This document shows, piece after piece, positions 10,443 through 20,445 of a DNA stretch of 64,000 nucleotides (position 1 is the first letter of the stretch; every line of letters starts with the position of its first letter). Origin of the DNA: DASQHW01 sp963837155 (GTDB taxonomy: Bacteria > Actinomycetota > Acidimicrobiia > IMCC26256 > PALSA-610); contig CAWIMB010000002.1 in the NCBI GenBank assembly GCA_963837155.1, forward strand, positions 3,472,001 to 3,536,000, read 5' to 3'. The position numbers were made by a program, and so were the translations under genes. The notes beneath the pieces were generated by a model that saw only the letters and a list, made by a program, of their open reading frames with translations, searched no databases and was not told where the DNA came from.

Positions 10443-11017
10443 ATTGGGCGGAGGTAGGACTCGCCACGGGGGCTGAGCTTGTAGCCGACTTCGAGGCTCA
10501 GCGTGAGGCCCAGATTCTTCAGCTTGCGCACGTCGACCTTGAACGGCTGGGTCTCGCGACCGAAGCTCCGCGCGAGGTCGGCGGCGCGCACACCCGGGCG
10601 CTCGGCAACGGCCCGCAATACCGCGTGTGTCCACGGACCATGTGGACTCGCGCGATCGAAGCGCTGGAGGCGCCGGTCGATCTCGGCCCGTTCCTCGGTC
10701 GTCAAGGTCGCCGACGACGCGAGCTCGGCGCGCGGATCCGGGCCGTCGGCCGCGTGCAGGCGAATGCGATACGTCGGCAAGCCCGGGTCGCCGCGGAACG
10801 TCGCGAACATGTCGGCGCGTGATGCGAACCCGGCGCGCTTGGCATCGGCTTCGGTGATGCGATCGGGTTCGACCTCGTCGACCGCATCCACGACGATGCG
10901 ACCGGCCGCCGTCCGGTACGTGTGACCGGCGACGACCTGGCACCGCTTCCACCGCCGGAACGTCATCGTGACCTCGCCGCGCGCGATCGGGTCACGGAAG
11001 CGGGCAGGGATCAGCAC
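10430..11017 (-). CDS. ASCH-domain protein with C-terminal winged-helix-like region
   Basis: The chosen start is GTG 11017 (VLIPARFRDPIARGEVTMTF), giving 195 residues. Longer starts would run into the divergent rhamnosidase gene. Residues 1-100 resemble an ASCH domain: TFRRWKR basic motif, GRIVVDAVDEVEPDRI and a terminal PTYRIRLH strand. ASCH domains bind RNA or modified nucleosides. The last about 80 residues (VLRAVAERPGVRAADLARSF) look like a small helix-turn-helix domain, as found in DNA-binding proteins. The combination suggests a nucleic-acid binder. The role is unknown. Confidence 0.65.
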   Translation of the reverse strand: MLIPARFRDPIARGEVTMTFRRWKRCQVVAGHTYRTAAGRIVVDAVDEVEPDRITEADAKRAGFASRADMFATFRGDPGLPTYRIRLHAADGPDPRAELASSATLTTEERAEIDRRLQRFDRASPHGPWTHAVLRAVAERPGVRAADLARSFGRETQPFKVDVRKLKNLGLTLSLEVGYKLSPRGESYLRPMGRV

Positions 11018-11050
11018 CGTGGCAGACTGCCACGCGTGCGACGCGGGGGC

Positions 11051-13916
11051 ATGCGGATCGCCACGGTCTCCATCGCGCTCGGCGAGCATCATCGCGGGCA
11101 CGACGGCCGTCGCGACCGCAGCGCCCGATCACCCGCCGGGTGCGCCGACGGGCCTCACCGTGGACGATGACGCCGCGCCGCTCGCGGTCGCCGGCGATCC
11201 TGCATTCGGCTGGCTGCCGCGCGACGACGACCCCGGCGAGGTCCAGCGTGCGTACGAGATCGCGGTCTACGACGTGGACACCGCGACTGACGACCACAAA
11301 GTTGCCGGGACCGGCCGAGTGCGCTCCGACCAACAGTCCTCTGTGCACATCACGGGCCTCACGAACAAGCTCCAACCCGACCGGACCTACTTCTGGACGG
11401 TTCGCACCTGGGATCGATCCGGCAGCGCGGGCCCGTTCGCCCCGCTCGCACGGTTCGACACTGCGGTCGCCGACGACGATTGGCGGGCATCGTGGATTCG
11501 TCGCCCCGGTGCCGAGAACGCGACGCCTGAGGACTACTCACTGTTCCTCAAGGAAGTGCGGATCGGCGCCAGCCCCATCACGCGCGCCCGTGTGCACGCA
11601 TCGGCCGGCCAGCACTACGAGCTGCGTGTCAACGGAACGCGACGCGCGATCGGTCCCTCCTATGCCTATCCCGACGAGCAGTACTCCGAGACGACCGACA
11701 TCACGAGCGACGTGCGGGCCGGCGCGCCCAACGTCTTCGCGTTCGTTACGTATTGGGGCCAGCCGGGGCAGGGACGTCCGCCCTCGGTGCCGGCGCTCAT
11801 CGCGCAGATCACCATCGATCACGCCGACGGCAGCCGGCAGACGGTCACCACCGATGCATCGTGGCGCACGCACACCGGCCCGTGGATCCCTGACAAACCG
11901 CGCAACGAGGAAGGCGACTTCGTCGAGCACATTGACGAGCGCCGGATCCCCGCCGGTTGGGACCACGTGGCGTTCGACGACGGCAACTGGGCGGCGGCAG
12001 CAGTCGTCGGCCCTGCCGGCGTACAACCGTTCACGCATCTCATTCCGGCGCGGACGCACATCGTCGAGAAGCGCGTGCAACCGGTGAAGTTCCGTCGTGT
12101 GGGCACGGATGCGTTCGTCGCTGACTTCGGCGAGGTGTACGCGGCGACGCCCGTCGTGCAGGTGGACACCGGTCAGGCCGGCCGCTCGGTGACGGTCATC
12201 GGCGGATACGAGCTCGATCCCGACGGCCACGTCTCGCGCACGCGCGGTATCCAGGACACCGACATGACGTGGCACTTCGACGAGCGGGGCGGGAGCCAGC
12301 AGCTCCGTCCGTTCGGCTACCTGGCGTTCCGGTATCTCGAGATCGACGGGAGCGGAGAGCAGCTCACCGACGGTGACGTCCGGATCGACGCGCGTCATGC
12401 GTCGATGCCCGACGAGCACGCGAGTTTCGACTCCCCAAACCCCACGCTGAACGCGGTCTGGCATCTCGCCGAGCATTCGGCGCTGTACGACTCGCAGGAG
12501 CAGTTCCTCGACACGCCGACGCGCGAGAAGGGCCCCTTTCTCGGAGATTCCTTTGACGTATCGCAAGCGACGATGGCCGCGTTCGGCGAGCGCGCGCTCA
12601 CGAGCCAAGCCCTCCGCGACTTCGCACGATCGCAAGCCCGCTACTGGCCCGATGGCCGCGTCAACGTCGTCTACCCGAACGGCGACGGGAAACGTGACAT
12701 CCCCGATGCAACGCAGACGTACGTCGAGTGGGTGTGGCAGAACTACATGACGACCGGCGACCCCGACCAGCTCGCGGCCTTGTATCCGGTCGTGCGCAAG
12801 ATCTCGGACTACGTCGCCCGGGCGATCGACACGAAGACCGGCCTCGTGACGAACCTTCCGGGTGGAGGCTCCGACTACCTCCACGGCGCCGTCGACTGGC
12901 CGCCCGCGATGCGATACGGCTACGACATGAACACCACTGCGCGCACGATGATGAACGTGCTCGCAGTCGTCGACTTTCAACGCGTCGCGGCAATGGGCGA
13001 GGCACTCGGCCGCCCGGCGGAGGACGTGCTGCAGGAACGTGGACGCGCCGACTCGGTGGCGCGCGCGATCCGCGAACGGTTGACGCGTCCCAACGGCGTG
13101 CTCATCGACGGGCTCGAGGCGAACGGTGCTCAGAGCAAACACGCTTCCCAGCAAGCGAACGCGTGGGCGCTCGCGTTCGGCATTGTTCCGGCCGCGCAAA
13201 CGAAGGCCGTCGCCGACTACATCGTCTCGCTCGGCAACGCGATGGGTGTCGTTTACTTCCGCGTCTTGCTCGACGCGTTGCACGCGGCAGGCCACGACGA
13301 CGCGTTGATCGATGCGCTCACCGACCCGAACCGGCCGGGTTACGCGCAGATCCTGAAGCAAGGCGCCACATTCACGTGGGAAAGCTGGAACGCTCCCGAG
13401 GTCGGCGACAGCGAATCGCACGGATGGGGCGCGACCGTGCTCGCCGTCTTGTTGGACGACATTCTCGGTGTGCACACGACCGCACCCGGTTCGAGCGCGG
13501 TCGAGGTACGCGTCCCGAAGACATCGTTGACGCGGGCATCGGGCACCGTCGTGACCCAACGCGGCCCGATCCCGATCACCTGGATGCGAGACAGTTCTGG
13601 GCACGAGACGATAGATGTCGTCGTGCCAGTGAACGTCACGGCGACCGTCCATCTCCCGGCCGCGAGCATCCAGGACGTCAACAACAAAGGCGGAAAGGTC
13701 GCGGGTGCACCGGGCGTGACCGAAGCCCGCGCCGGCGGCGGCGACGTCGCGATCACGCTGGGCTCCGGTCACTACGTTCTCGAGAACTCCCGTCCGACGG
13801 GCGGCGGCTCCTCCGGCAGTACAACGACGCTCGTGCTTGTCATCGCCGGTACCGTCGTGCTGCTCGCCGCCGCGTCGTTCTTCGCCCTGCGTGCCCGCCG
13901 GCGCGCTACGCGCTGA
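11051..13916 (+). CDS. Secreted, membrane-anchored GH78-type alpha-L-rhamnosidase, signal peptide out of frame
   Basis: ATG 11051 opens a signal peptide MRIATVSIAL whose frame breaks at 11081-11082. Removing one G gives LASIIAGTTAVATAAPD, which continues into the main frame. The product would be about 954 residues. It has an N-terminal fibronectin-like region (YFWTVRTWDRSG), the GH78 N-terminal beta domains, and the (alpha/alpha)6 catalytic barrel with DTPTREKGPFLGDSFD, ATQTYVEWVWQNY and TFTWESWN. It ends in a Gly/Ser linker, one membrane helix (LVLVIAGTVVLLAAASFFAL) and RARRRATR. It should cleave terminal rhamnose from glycans at the cell surface. Its 3' end overlaps the convergent gene by 11 bases. 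Confidence 0.85.
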
Positions 13917-14433
13917 CGTGCCGGTCGTGGCGCACGGCTCGTACGTGCTGCCGCCGGGTCGTCGGGAGGAACACCGGCGACGCGAGTGCGGCGAGCAAGG
14001 TCACGGCACCAACGATCGTGAAGAACCAACCGTTGCGCTGTGTGACTCCGAGCCATCCATTGAGGTCATCGTGCGCAGCATCCACGAAGATCACCAGGCC
14101 GAACGCCAGCGCGATCGCCCCGAGCAAACCCATGAGCTCGCGCAAGCCGCCGGGAACGACGGCGGCGATGAGCATCAGCACACCGAAGCCGATCTCGCAG
14201 AGACCGAGCAGCGGGCTGTGCGACAACCCCCACACCTTCGCTTGCGGCGTGTAGATGTGGTCGGTGTTGAACCCGGTTTGCGCGACCGCAGCAATGCCGA
14301 GCACCACGAAACCGATGCCGGCGATCAACGCGATCAATTGCGCGGGGCTGAACGGCGGCGACACCGCGGCCATCGCCGGCCGGTCGTCGACTGCCTCGTA
14401 GGCGGTATCCGTTCTCTGGGACGGCATCTCCAT
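13906..14433 (-). CDS. Small four-helix membrane protein, unknown function
   Basis: The 175-residue protein starts at ATG 14433, preceded by AGGAGGAAT. After a polar N-terminus of about 30 residues there are four hydrophobic segments (LIALIAGIGFVVLGIAAVAQ, LLGLCEIGFGVLMLIAAVV, LGAIALAFGLVIFV, FTIVGAVTLLAALASPVF). The tail is basic and His-rich. No catalytic motif is seen. It overlaps the convergent rhamnosidase gene by 11 bases. Confidence 0.75.
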   Translation of the reverse strand: MEMPSQRTDTAYEAVDDRPAMAAVSPPFSPAQLIALIAGIGFVVLGIAAVAQTGFNTDHIYTPQAKVWGLSHSPLLGLCEIGFGVLMLIAAVVPGGLRELMGLLGAIALAFGLVIFVDAAHDDLNGWLGVTQRNGWFFTIVGAVTLLAALASPVFLPTTRRQHVRAVRHDRHVSA

Positions 14434-14545
14434 TCCTCCTGGTCAGCGCCCTGCCCGCTCGTTCATGGGGTGTACCCACAGCGAAAAACCACTACACGTG
14501 GCAGAAATCTCACTCGGGATGTTTGAGCGCGGCATGATGCGCCCT

Positions 14546-15418
14546 ATGCGCTTCTCCTACGCCGAGACGTTCTGCGACCCGACGTTCCTGGCGCCGTTGG
14601 CACGGGCCGCCGAGGACGCCGGCTACGACTCGTTCATCGTTCCCGACAGCGTGATCTTTCCCGCGGAGTCGGGCACGCCGTATCCGTACACCGCCGACGG
14701 CGATCGCGCGTTCCTCGAGGACAAGCCGATCATCGAGCCGTTCACGCTCGTGCCGTTCCTTGCCGCGCAGACGACGCGGCTGCGCTTCACGACGTTCGTC
14801 TTGAAGCTTGCGATCCGGCCCGCGGTACTCGTCGCGAAACAAGCTGCGAGCATCGCCGTGATGAGCGACGACCGATTGCGCCTCGGCGTCGGCATCAGCC
14901 CGTGGCCCGAGGACTTCGCCGCAATGCAACTGCCGTGGGAGCGGCGCGGGGTTCGCATGGACGAGACGATCGACGTCGTGCGCGGCCTCACCGCGGGCGG
15001 CTGGTTCGAGTACCGGGGTGAGGTGTTGCAGGTCGATCGATGCAAGATCTGTCCGGTGCCGACTCAGCCCATCCCGATCCTGGTCGGCGGGCACGCACCG
15101 CCCGCGCTTCGGCGCGCGGCCAAGCGCGGTGACGGGTGGATCCACGCGGGCGGCGACGCCGCCGAGCTCGGCGGCATGCTCGCACGCGTCCACGAACTGC
15201 GCGCCGAGTACGGCCGCGCCAACGAGCCGTTCGAGATCCATGTCATCTCGATGGACGCGTTCAGCGTCGACGGCGTACGGCGGCTCGAAGAGCAAGGCGT
15301 GACCGACGTGATCGTCGGTTTTCGGTGGCCGTACACGACCGAGCCCGACACCCAACCGCTCCAGGACAAGCTCGACGCACTCCGCCGGTTTGCCGACGCC
15401 GTGATTTCACAGCTCTGA
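14546..15418 (+). CDS. LLM-class (luciferase-like) F420-dependent oxidoreductase
   Basis: The chosen start is ATG 14546 (MRFSYAETFCDP), giving 290 residues; earlier in-frame starts add an unrelated leader. The sequence fits the bacterial-luciferase TIM barrel of the F420 group: FIVPDSVIFPAE, RLRLGVGISPWPEDF, MDETIDVVRGLTAGG, PIPILVGGHAPPALRRAAKR and GDGWIHAGG. These enzymes transfer hydride to or from F420; the substrate is unknown. It is 25 bases upstream of a second luciferase-like gene, and the two probably form one transcript with the genes up to 17385. Confidence 0.85.
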   Translation: MRFSYAETFCDPTFLAPLARAAEDAGYDSFIVPDSVIFPAESGTPYPYTADGDRAFLEDKPIIEPFTLVPFLAAQTTRLRFTTFVLKLAIRPAVLVAKQAASIAVMSDDRLRLGVGISPWPEDFAAMQLPWERRGVRMDETIDVVRGLTAGGWFEYRGEVLQVDRCKICPVPTQPIPILVGGHAPPALRRAAKRGDGWIHAGGDAAELGGMLARVHELRAEYGRANEPFEIHVISMDAFSVDGVRRLEEQGVTDVIVGFRWPYTTEPDTQPLQDKLDALRRFADAVISQL

Positions 15419-15442
15419 GGAGCGGGCCGTAACTTCACCCAC

Positions 15443-16549
15443 ATGAAATTTGCGATGTTCTACGAGATCCCGGTGCCGAAGCCGTGGACGCCCGGCCAGG
15501 AGCACCAGGCCTACAAGGACACGATCGAGCAGGTGAAGCTCGGCGATCGCATGGGGTTCCACTCGTTCTGGACCGTCGAGCATCACTTCCTCGACGAGTA
15601 CTCGCACTGCTCGAACCCCGAGGTGCTCTACGGCAACATCGCGGCCGTCACCGAGAACATCCGCATCGGCTATGGCGTGCGACTGTTGCCGAAGCCGTAC
15701 AACCACCCGATCCGTACCGCCGAAAGCGTCGCGGTACTCGACCTCCTCAGCGACGGGCGCGTCGAGTTTGGCACCGGCCGATCGTCAACACGCGCCGAGA
15801 TCGAAGGCTTCGGCATCGACCCGCGCGAGACACGCGAGATGTGGAACGAAGCCCTCGAGCACATCGTCGGCATCTGGACGAACGAGGAGTACGAGTTCGA
15901 GGGCAAGTACTGGTCGATGCCGCGCCGGCGCGTGCACCCGAAGCCGTTGCAGCAACCGCACCCGCCGATCTGGGGCGCGACGTCGAGCCTCGAAGGCCAC
16001 TACGAGATCGGCAAGCGGGGCATCGGCCTCCTGTCGTTCACCGTCGGGTTGCCGCCCGAGACGCTCGAGGAACGCATTGCGAATTACCGCAAGGGCCTCG
16101 CCGATTGCGCCGCTCCGGTCGGCAAGTTCACGAACAGCACCGCCGCCACGTTCACGATGGTGCATTGCGCCGACACGAACGAGAAGGCACGCGCCGACTC
16201 CGAGGAGTCGTTCGTGTGGTATCCGAAGACGGCGGGGCACCACATCGCGTCGCTCGCCGAGTACATGGAGAGCCAAGGCCAGGACCTCGGCACCTACAAG
16301 TACGCGGGCGAGGCGCGCAAGGGAGAGCAGTCGGGGTTCTTCGACCACCTCACGATGGACTACATCTACGACAGCGGCGCCGGAGTAGTCGGCGACCCCG
16401 ATCGTTGCATCGAGATCTGCAAGCGCTACGAAGCGGTGGGCTGTGAGCTGTTGTTCTGCTTGCTGAACCCGTACAAGATTCCGCACGAGACCGTGATGCA
16501 TTCGATCGAACTCCTCGGCCAGCACGTGATCCCGGAGTTCGACAAGTAG
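15443..16549 (+). CDS. LLM-class luciferase-like monooxygenase
   Basis: The 368-residue protein starts at ATG 15443 (MKFAMFYEIPVPKPW). Luciferase-family features are FHSFWTVEHHFLDEYSHCSN, RIGYGVRLLP, VAVLDLLSDGRVEFGTGR and QPHPPIWGATSS. The WTVEHHF and GTGRS signatures are closer to the flavin-dependent alkanal monooxygenase-like branch than to the gene before it. It acts in the cytosol on an unknown substrate. It is followed 18 bases later by an NTF2-like gene and then a VOC gene. Confidence 0.85.
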   Translation: MKFAMFYEIPVPKPWTPGQEHQAYKDTIEQVKLGDRMGFHSFWTVEHHFLDEYSHCSNPEVLYGNIAAVTENIRIGYGVRLLPKPYNHPIRTAESVAVLDLLSDGRVEFGTGRSSTRAEIEGFGIDPRETREMWNEALEHIVGIWTNEEYEFEGKYWSMPRRRVHPKPLQQPHPPIWGATSSLEGHYEIGKRGIGLLSFTVGLPPETLEERIANYRKGLADCAAPVGKFTNSTAATFTMVHCADTNEKARADSEESFVWYPKTAGHHIASLAEYMESQGQDLGTYKYAGEARKGEQSGFFDHLTMDYIYDSGAGVVGDPDRCIEICKRYEAVGCELLFCLLNPYKIPHETVMHSIELLGQHVIPEFDK

Positions 16550-16567
16550 GAAAGCGGGAGGAACACG

Positions 16568-16936
16568 ATGGACACCCAGGCGATCGTGGACGCATACGGC
16601 GCGGCGTGGAACGAGACCGACGAGCAGAAGCGGCGCGAGCTGCTCGAGCAGTCGTGGAGCGACAACGCCGTGTACCAAGACCCGCTGGGCCGCGCCGAGG
16701 GACGCGAAGCGCTGGTCGCGCACATCGGCGGCTTCCACCAGATGATGCCGGGCAACACGATCGACGCGACGAGCGCGGCCGACGTCTACGGCAGCGTGGT
16801 CCGGTTCGCGTGGGTGATGCGGGACGACAAAGGTGAGACCGCGCTCGAGGGCATGGACTTCGGCGAATTCGCACCGGACGGCCGGCTGGCGAGCATCACC
16901 GGCTTCTTCGGCCCATTCCCGCAGCTGGAGGGTTGA
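16568..16936 (+). CDS. NTF2/SnoaL-like small protein
   Basis: The 122-residue protein (MDTQAIVDAYGAAWNETDE) has the cone-shaped NTF2-fold pattern: an N-terminal helix pair with AAWNETDE, the YQDPLGRAEGREALVAHI segment, and strands ending in GRLASITGFFGPFPQLEG. Such proteins act as small isomerases or hydrolases, or as accessory domains. It is preceded by AAGCGGGAGGAAC, a good ribosome site. It sits between the luciferase-like gene and a glyoxalase-type gene, suggesting one small catabolic operon. Confidence 0.75.
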   Translation: MDTQAIVDAYGAAWNETDEQKRRELLEQSWSDNAVYQDPLGRAEGREALVAHIGGFHQMMPGNTIDATSAADVYGSVVRFAWVMRDDKGETALEGMDFGEFAPDGRLASITGFFGPFPQLEG

Positions 16937-16938
16937 CC

Positions 16939-17385
16939 ATGTTGCTCGACGGCGTGAACCACGTGGCGATCATCACTGAGGACACCGATCGTCTGGCGCG
17001 CTTCTATCAAGACGTGTTCGATGCGACCGTCTCAAAGTCACAGCAGATCGGGCCGGGCACGCTCACGATGATCGACATCGGGCCGAAATCGGAGCTCAAC
17101 GTCTTCGAGGTTCATGACAAGACGGCGAACTACGAGCGTGGCTCGATGTTCGGACACGGCCCAATCGACCACATCGGGCTGCAAGCAGCTGACCGCGAGG
17201 CGTTCGTCGAGATCCGCCAGCGGTTGATGGCATGTGGCGCCAGCGACGGCTTCGTCACCGACTTCGGCGGCGCACATAGCGTCTTCTTCCGCGACCCGGA
17301 CGGGTTGGAGTGCGAGGTGCTGTTGTTCATCTCGCGCGAGGCGGAAGGACATCCGCCGGGCACGCCGGCAACCGGTTACGAGTAG
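16939..17385 (+). CDS. VOC (glyoxalase/dioxygenase superfamily) protein
   Basis: ATG 16939 follows the previous stop by two bases. The 148-residue protein has one full VOC module pair: LLDGVNHVAIITEDTDRLAR with a metal His, GHGPIDHIGLQAADREAF, and FFRDPDGLECEVLLF with the C-terminal Glu. These are the expected metal ligand positions. The substrate is unknown. The end overlaps the convergent phosphoesterase by 10 bases. Confidence 0.8.
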   Translation: MLLDGVNHVAIITEDTDRLARFYQDVFDATVSKSQQIGPGTLTMIDIGPKSELNVFEVHDKTANYERGSMFGHGPIDHIGLQAADREAFVEIRQRLMACGASDGFVTDFGGAHSVFFRDPDGLECEVLLFISREAEGHPPGTPATGYE

Positions 17386-18425
17386 ACGTCGTCACCGAAG
17401 CACTTCACACCACGCGTGCCGGCCCGGGCGAGGTGCGGCAGCCCGAACGCGTCCTCCATGCTGCACAACAGCGAGTAGTGGTTGTACGGCGTGTCGTTCG
17501 TCCTTCCTGCCTCGACACGAGGTGACACCAACAGCGTACCGATGCGACCGCCGCCTGCGCCCTGCTTCTGGCCGCAACACGACGAGGAATCGTCGTCGGC
17601 CTCGTCGAGCGTGATCACGAGCAAGCCATCGGCCTTGTAGGCAGGCGACGCCAGGATCTTCGGTACCCACGTCGAGAGGAACTTGTCGGCCGAGACGAGC
17701 CCACCCGGCTGGCCGTCGACGCACGGCGTGTCGTGTCCGTCGTGGCAAAGGTTCGGCGTGATGTACACGAGGTTCGGTGTGCTGTCGGCGGACGCGAGAT
17801 CGGGATCGAGCTTCTTGAGGTCGACGACATTCGCCTTGCATTCCGGCGTGTCGATGATCGAGTGGAAGTACACGAACGGGTTGTGTCGCGTCGCGTACAT
17901 GTCACCCTTGCGAGCGACGAGCGTTGTGTCGCCGTCCCCGATCTTCGGATGGCGGCAGGGCGTTGTCATGTCCTCTTGGTACGACTTCCAGGTCTTGCCC
18001 GCGCCTTGCAGCTGATCGGCAATCGTCTTCACGCGCGCCGGGTACACGCAGCCCTTGCCGTTCATGTACTCGGTGAACGTGATGCAGTCGGCGTTGGTCT
18101 CGGGGTTCGACGGCTGGCCGCTGATCTGGGTGATGTAGTTGCCGAGACTCGCGTGACTCGTGCCGTAGTACTGCGTCAGCAACGTGCCCATCGGCACCAG
18201 CGTGCCGTTCAAGTACTTCGCAACTGACTGCTTCCCCCACGTCTTGTTGTAGTTCTTGTTCTCGAGGTTGATCACGAAGACGTGGCTAGCCTTCGCGGCA
18301 CCGACGCCCGGCACGCTCCCAGGCGCCAGGGTCGCGACCGGCAGGTTCTGCTTGGACGAATCCGAGCAAGCCCCGACACAAGCGACACAAAGGACGAGGG
18401 CAAGGAGGACGGCGAGTCTGCGCAC
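17376..18425 (-). CDS. Lipoprotein phosphoesterase (acid phosphatase / phospholipase C-like, PF04185 type)
   Basis: GTG 18425 (VRRLAVLLALVLCVACVGAC) gives a lipoprotein signal with the modified Cys at residue 20; the total is 349 residues. A longer ORF upstream lacks a signal. Family features are HVFVINLENKNYNKTWG (catalytic Asn/metal region), TSHASLGNYITQISGQPSNP, SIIDTPECKANVVDLKKLDP and VITLDEADDD. It should hydrolyse phosphate esters outside the cell. The many Cys pairs (CHDGHDTPC, SSSCCGQK) suggest disulfides. Confidence 0.8.
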   Translation of the reverse strand: MRRLAVLLALVLCVACVGACSDSSKQNLPVATLAPGSVPGVGAAKASHVFVINLENKNYNKTWGKQSVAKYLNGTLVPMGTLLTQYYGTSHASLGNYITQISGQPSNPETNADCITFTEYMNGKGCVYPARVKTIADQLQGAGKTWKSYQEDMTTPCRHPKIGDGDTTLVARKGDMYATRHNPFVYFHSIIDTPECKANVVDLKKLDPDLASADSTPNLVYITPNLCHDGHDTPCVDGQPGGLVSADKFLSTWVPKILASPAYKADGLLVITLDEADDDSSSCCGQKQGAGGGRIGTLLVSPRVEAGRTNDTPYNHYSLLCSMEDAFGLPHLARAGTRGVKCFGDDVYS

Positions 18426-18552
18426 GGAGCGGAGTCTTCTATACGGCCGGCCTCCAGGGATCGCACCGCGCTGACAAGGCGTCCGGTATGCGTACCCATG
18501 GCCTCGACAGAGGTCCTTAGGCTCTGCTCCCGGCAACCGATTGAGGTCGTTG

Positions 18553-19374
18553 ATGTCCCGCCGTTTCGCCTCCGTGATTGCGATCGCGGTATTGCTCGTG
18601 ACGCTGATGCACATGAGCCCCGCGTCCGCCGCCGACGCGGGCCGCGACATCAGCTTTCCGCAATGCCACGGGCGGCTCCCGAAAGAGCGCAACGCGCGGT
18701 TCGCGGTGCTCGGCGCCAACGGCGGCCGGGCATTCACGAAGAACTCCTGCCTCGTCAAGCAGTTGCGCTGGGCGAAGCGGCTTGCCGAACCCCCTGCGTT
18801 CTATGCGAACACCGGCAACCCGGGGCCGAAGCTGTCGCGACACTGGCCGCTGGGACAGACGTGGCCACGCGAGTGCTCGGCTTCCGATCCGAACTCGGTC
18901 GGCTGCTCGTACGACTACGGCTGGAACGCGGCCAAACACTCGTTCACCGTCGCAACCGACGCCGCGCAACAACTGCATGACGTCACGCGTGCCAACGTGC
19001 GCCAACGTGTCGCGAACGTCGACTGGTGGCTCGACGTCGAGATTCTCAATAGCTGGCAGACGCTCCGCACGACCCCAACCCGGTCGGCCCAGAACAACGA
19101 CATCGCAACGCTCGCCGGCGCGGTGAACGCGCTGTGGGATCAGGGCGTCGACCGTGTCGGCATCTACTCGACGTCGTACCAATGGAATGCGATCACCGGC
19201 GGCCCGCTGCGCACGCAGGACTGGTTCTCCGCGAACCCGGTGTGGCTCGCGGGCTTCGACAACCACGCCGACGCGGTCAACGGCTGCGGCCGACGCAGCT
19301 TCACGGGCGGACAGGTACTGATGACGCAGTACCTCGGCAAGGACGGCTTCGACGCCGACGTCCTCTGCCCCTGA
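18553..19374 (+). CDS. Secreted GH25-like (lysozyme-fold) protein
   Basis: ATG 18553 (MSRRFASVIAIAVLLVTLMH) opens a cleavable signal ending near ASA-ADAG; the total is 273 residues, and TTG 18541 is an alternative. The mature part looks like a TIM-barrel glycoside-hydrolase-like domain common in actinobacterial exported proteins: DAGRDISFPQC, FAVLGANGGRAFTKN, PAFYANTGNPG, VDWWLDVEILNSW (possible acidic catalytic DVE) and VGIYSTSYQW. It has several Cys for disulfides. Cell-wall lysis is possible but not shown. Confidence 0.65.
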   Translation: MSRRFASVIAIAVLLVTLMHMSPASAADAGRDISFPQCHGRLPKERNARFAVLGANGGRAFTKNSCLVKQLRWAKRLAEPPAFYANTGNPGPKLSRHWPLGQTWPRECSASDPNSVGCSYDYGWNAAKHSFTVATDAAQQLHDVTRANVRQRVANVDWWLDVEILNSWQTLRTTPTRSAQNNDIATLAGAVNALWDQGVDRVGIYSTSYQWNAITGGPLRTQDWFSANPVWLAGFDNHADAVNGCGRRSFTGGQVLMTQYLGKDGFDADVLCP

Positions 19375-19466
19375 GTCGCCCGTAGCCGGAGGCGCGCGGG
19401 CGGACGTGGCCCGAGCGGCCCGCAGAGCGGAAGACGTAGGTTGTCTTCCTGACCGAGGGAGACAAC

Positions 19467-20432
19467 ATGGAGTACCGACGACTGGGACGTACCGCGCTGC
19501 GTGTGAGCCCGATCTGCTTGGGCACGATGAACTTCGGGGCGCTCACGACCGAACCCGACGCGCACCACATCATGGATCGCGCGCTCGATCACGGCATCAA
19601 CTTCTTCGATACCGCCAACCGCTACGGCGGCGAGAAAGGCCCGGGCACCACCGAATCGATCATCGGCACCTGGTTCGCGCAGGGCGGGGGGCGACGCGAA
19701 AAGGTTGTGCTCGCGACCAAGGTATTCGGACCGATGACACCCTGGCCGAACGACGGGATGCTGAGCGCGCGGCACATTCTCGATGCGTGCGACGCGAGCC
19801 TCCGCCGTCTGCAGACCGATCGCATCGACCTCTATCAGATGCACCACGTCGATCGCAGCGCGCCATGGGACGAGATCTGGCAGGCGATGGAGACGCTCGT
19901 CCAGCAGGGCAAGATCATCTACGCCGGGAGTAGCAACTTCGGCGGCTGGCACATCGCACAGGCGAACGAGGCCGCCAAGACGCGCCACTTCCTCGGGCTG
20001 GTCAGCGAGCAGAGCCTGTACAACCTCGCGGCTCGCACCGTCGAGCTGGAAGTGTTACCAGCGTGCCGCGCGTATGGCGTCGGCGTGATCCCGTGGAGCC
20101 CACTGGCGGGCGGAATGCTCGGCGGCCAGGCCACGAACGGCGATACCGCGCGCCGTAAGAACGTGCAGCCGCGCTACGAGCGGATGCGTCCACAACTCGA
20201 GCGCTGGGAGAAGTTGTGCGCGGACCTGGGTGAGGAGCCCGCGGCGGTCGCGCTGGCGTGGTTGCTGCACCAGCGCGAGGTCACCGCGCCGATCGTCGGT
20301 CCGCGCACGCTCGAACAGCTCGAAGGCGCGTCACTGCGCGCGGTGGAGCTGAAGCTCGACGACGACACGCGGAAGAAGCTCGACGAGATCTTCCCGGGGC
20401 CGGGACGCGCGCCCGAAGCGTACGCGTGGTAG
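19467..20432 (+). CDS. Aldo/keto reductase
   Basis: The 321-residue protein starts with MEYRRLGRTALRVSPICLGT, the classical AKR beginning. The catalytic tetrad region is present: D and Y in FFDTANRYGGEKGPG, K in VLATKVFGPM, and H in DLYQMHHVDRSAPWDE. The C-terminal NADPH-binding part is GPRTLEQLEGASLRAVELKL. It is preceded by GAGGGAGACAAC. It lies 13 bases upstream of the nitroreductase gene and is probably cotranscribed with it. A paralogue is at 25862. Confidence 0.9.
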   Translation: MEYRRLGRTALRVSPICLGTMNFGALTTEPDAHHIMDRALDHGINFFDTANRYGGEKGPGTTESIIGTWFAQGGGRREKVVLATKVFGPMTPWPNDGMLSARHILDACDASLRRLQTDRIDLYQMHHVDRSAPWDEIWQAMETLVQQGKIIYAGSSNFGGWHIAQANEAAKTRHFLGLVSEQSLYNLAARTVELEVLPACRAYGVGVIPWSPLAGGMLGGQATNGDTARRKNVQPRYERMRPQLERWEKLCADLGEEPAAVALAWLLHQREVTAPIVGPRTLEQLEGASLRAVELKLDDDTRKKLDEIFPGPGRAPEAYAW

Positions 20433-20445
20433 AGGGAGCGACGTA

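Noticed and set aside
11538..13772. 744-codon minus-strand open frame opposite the rhamnosidase
   Set aside because: It is the antisense shadow of a well-supported GH78 gene.
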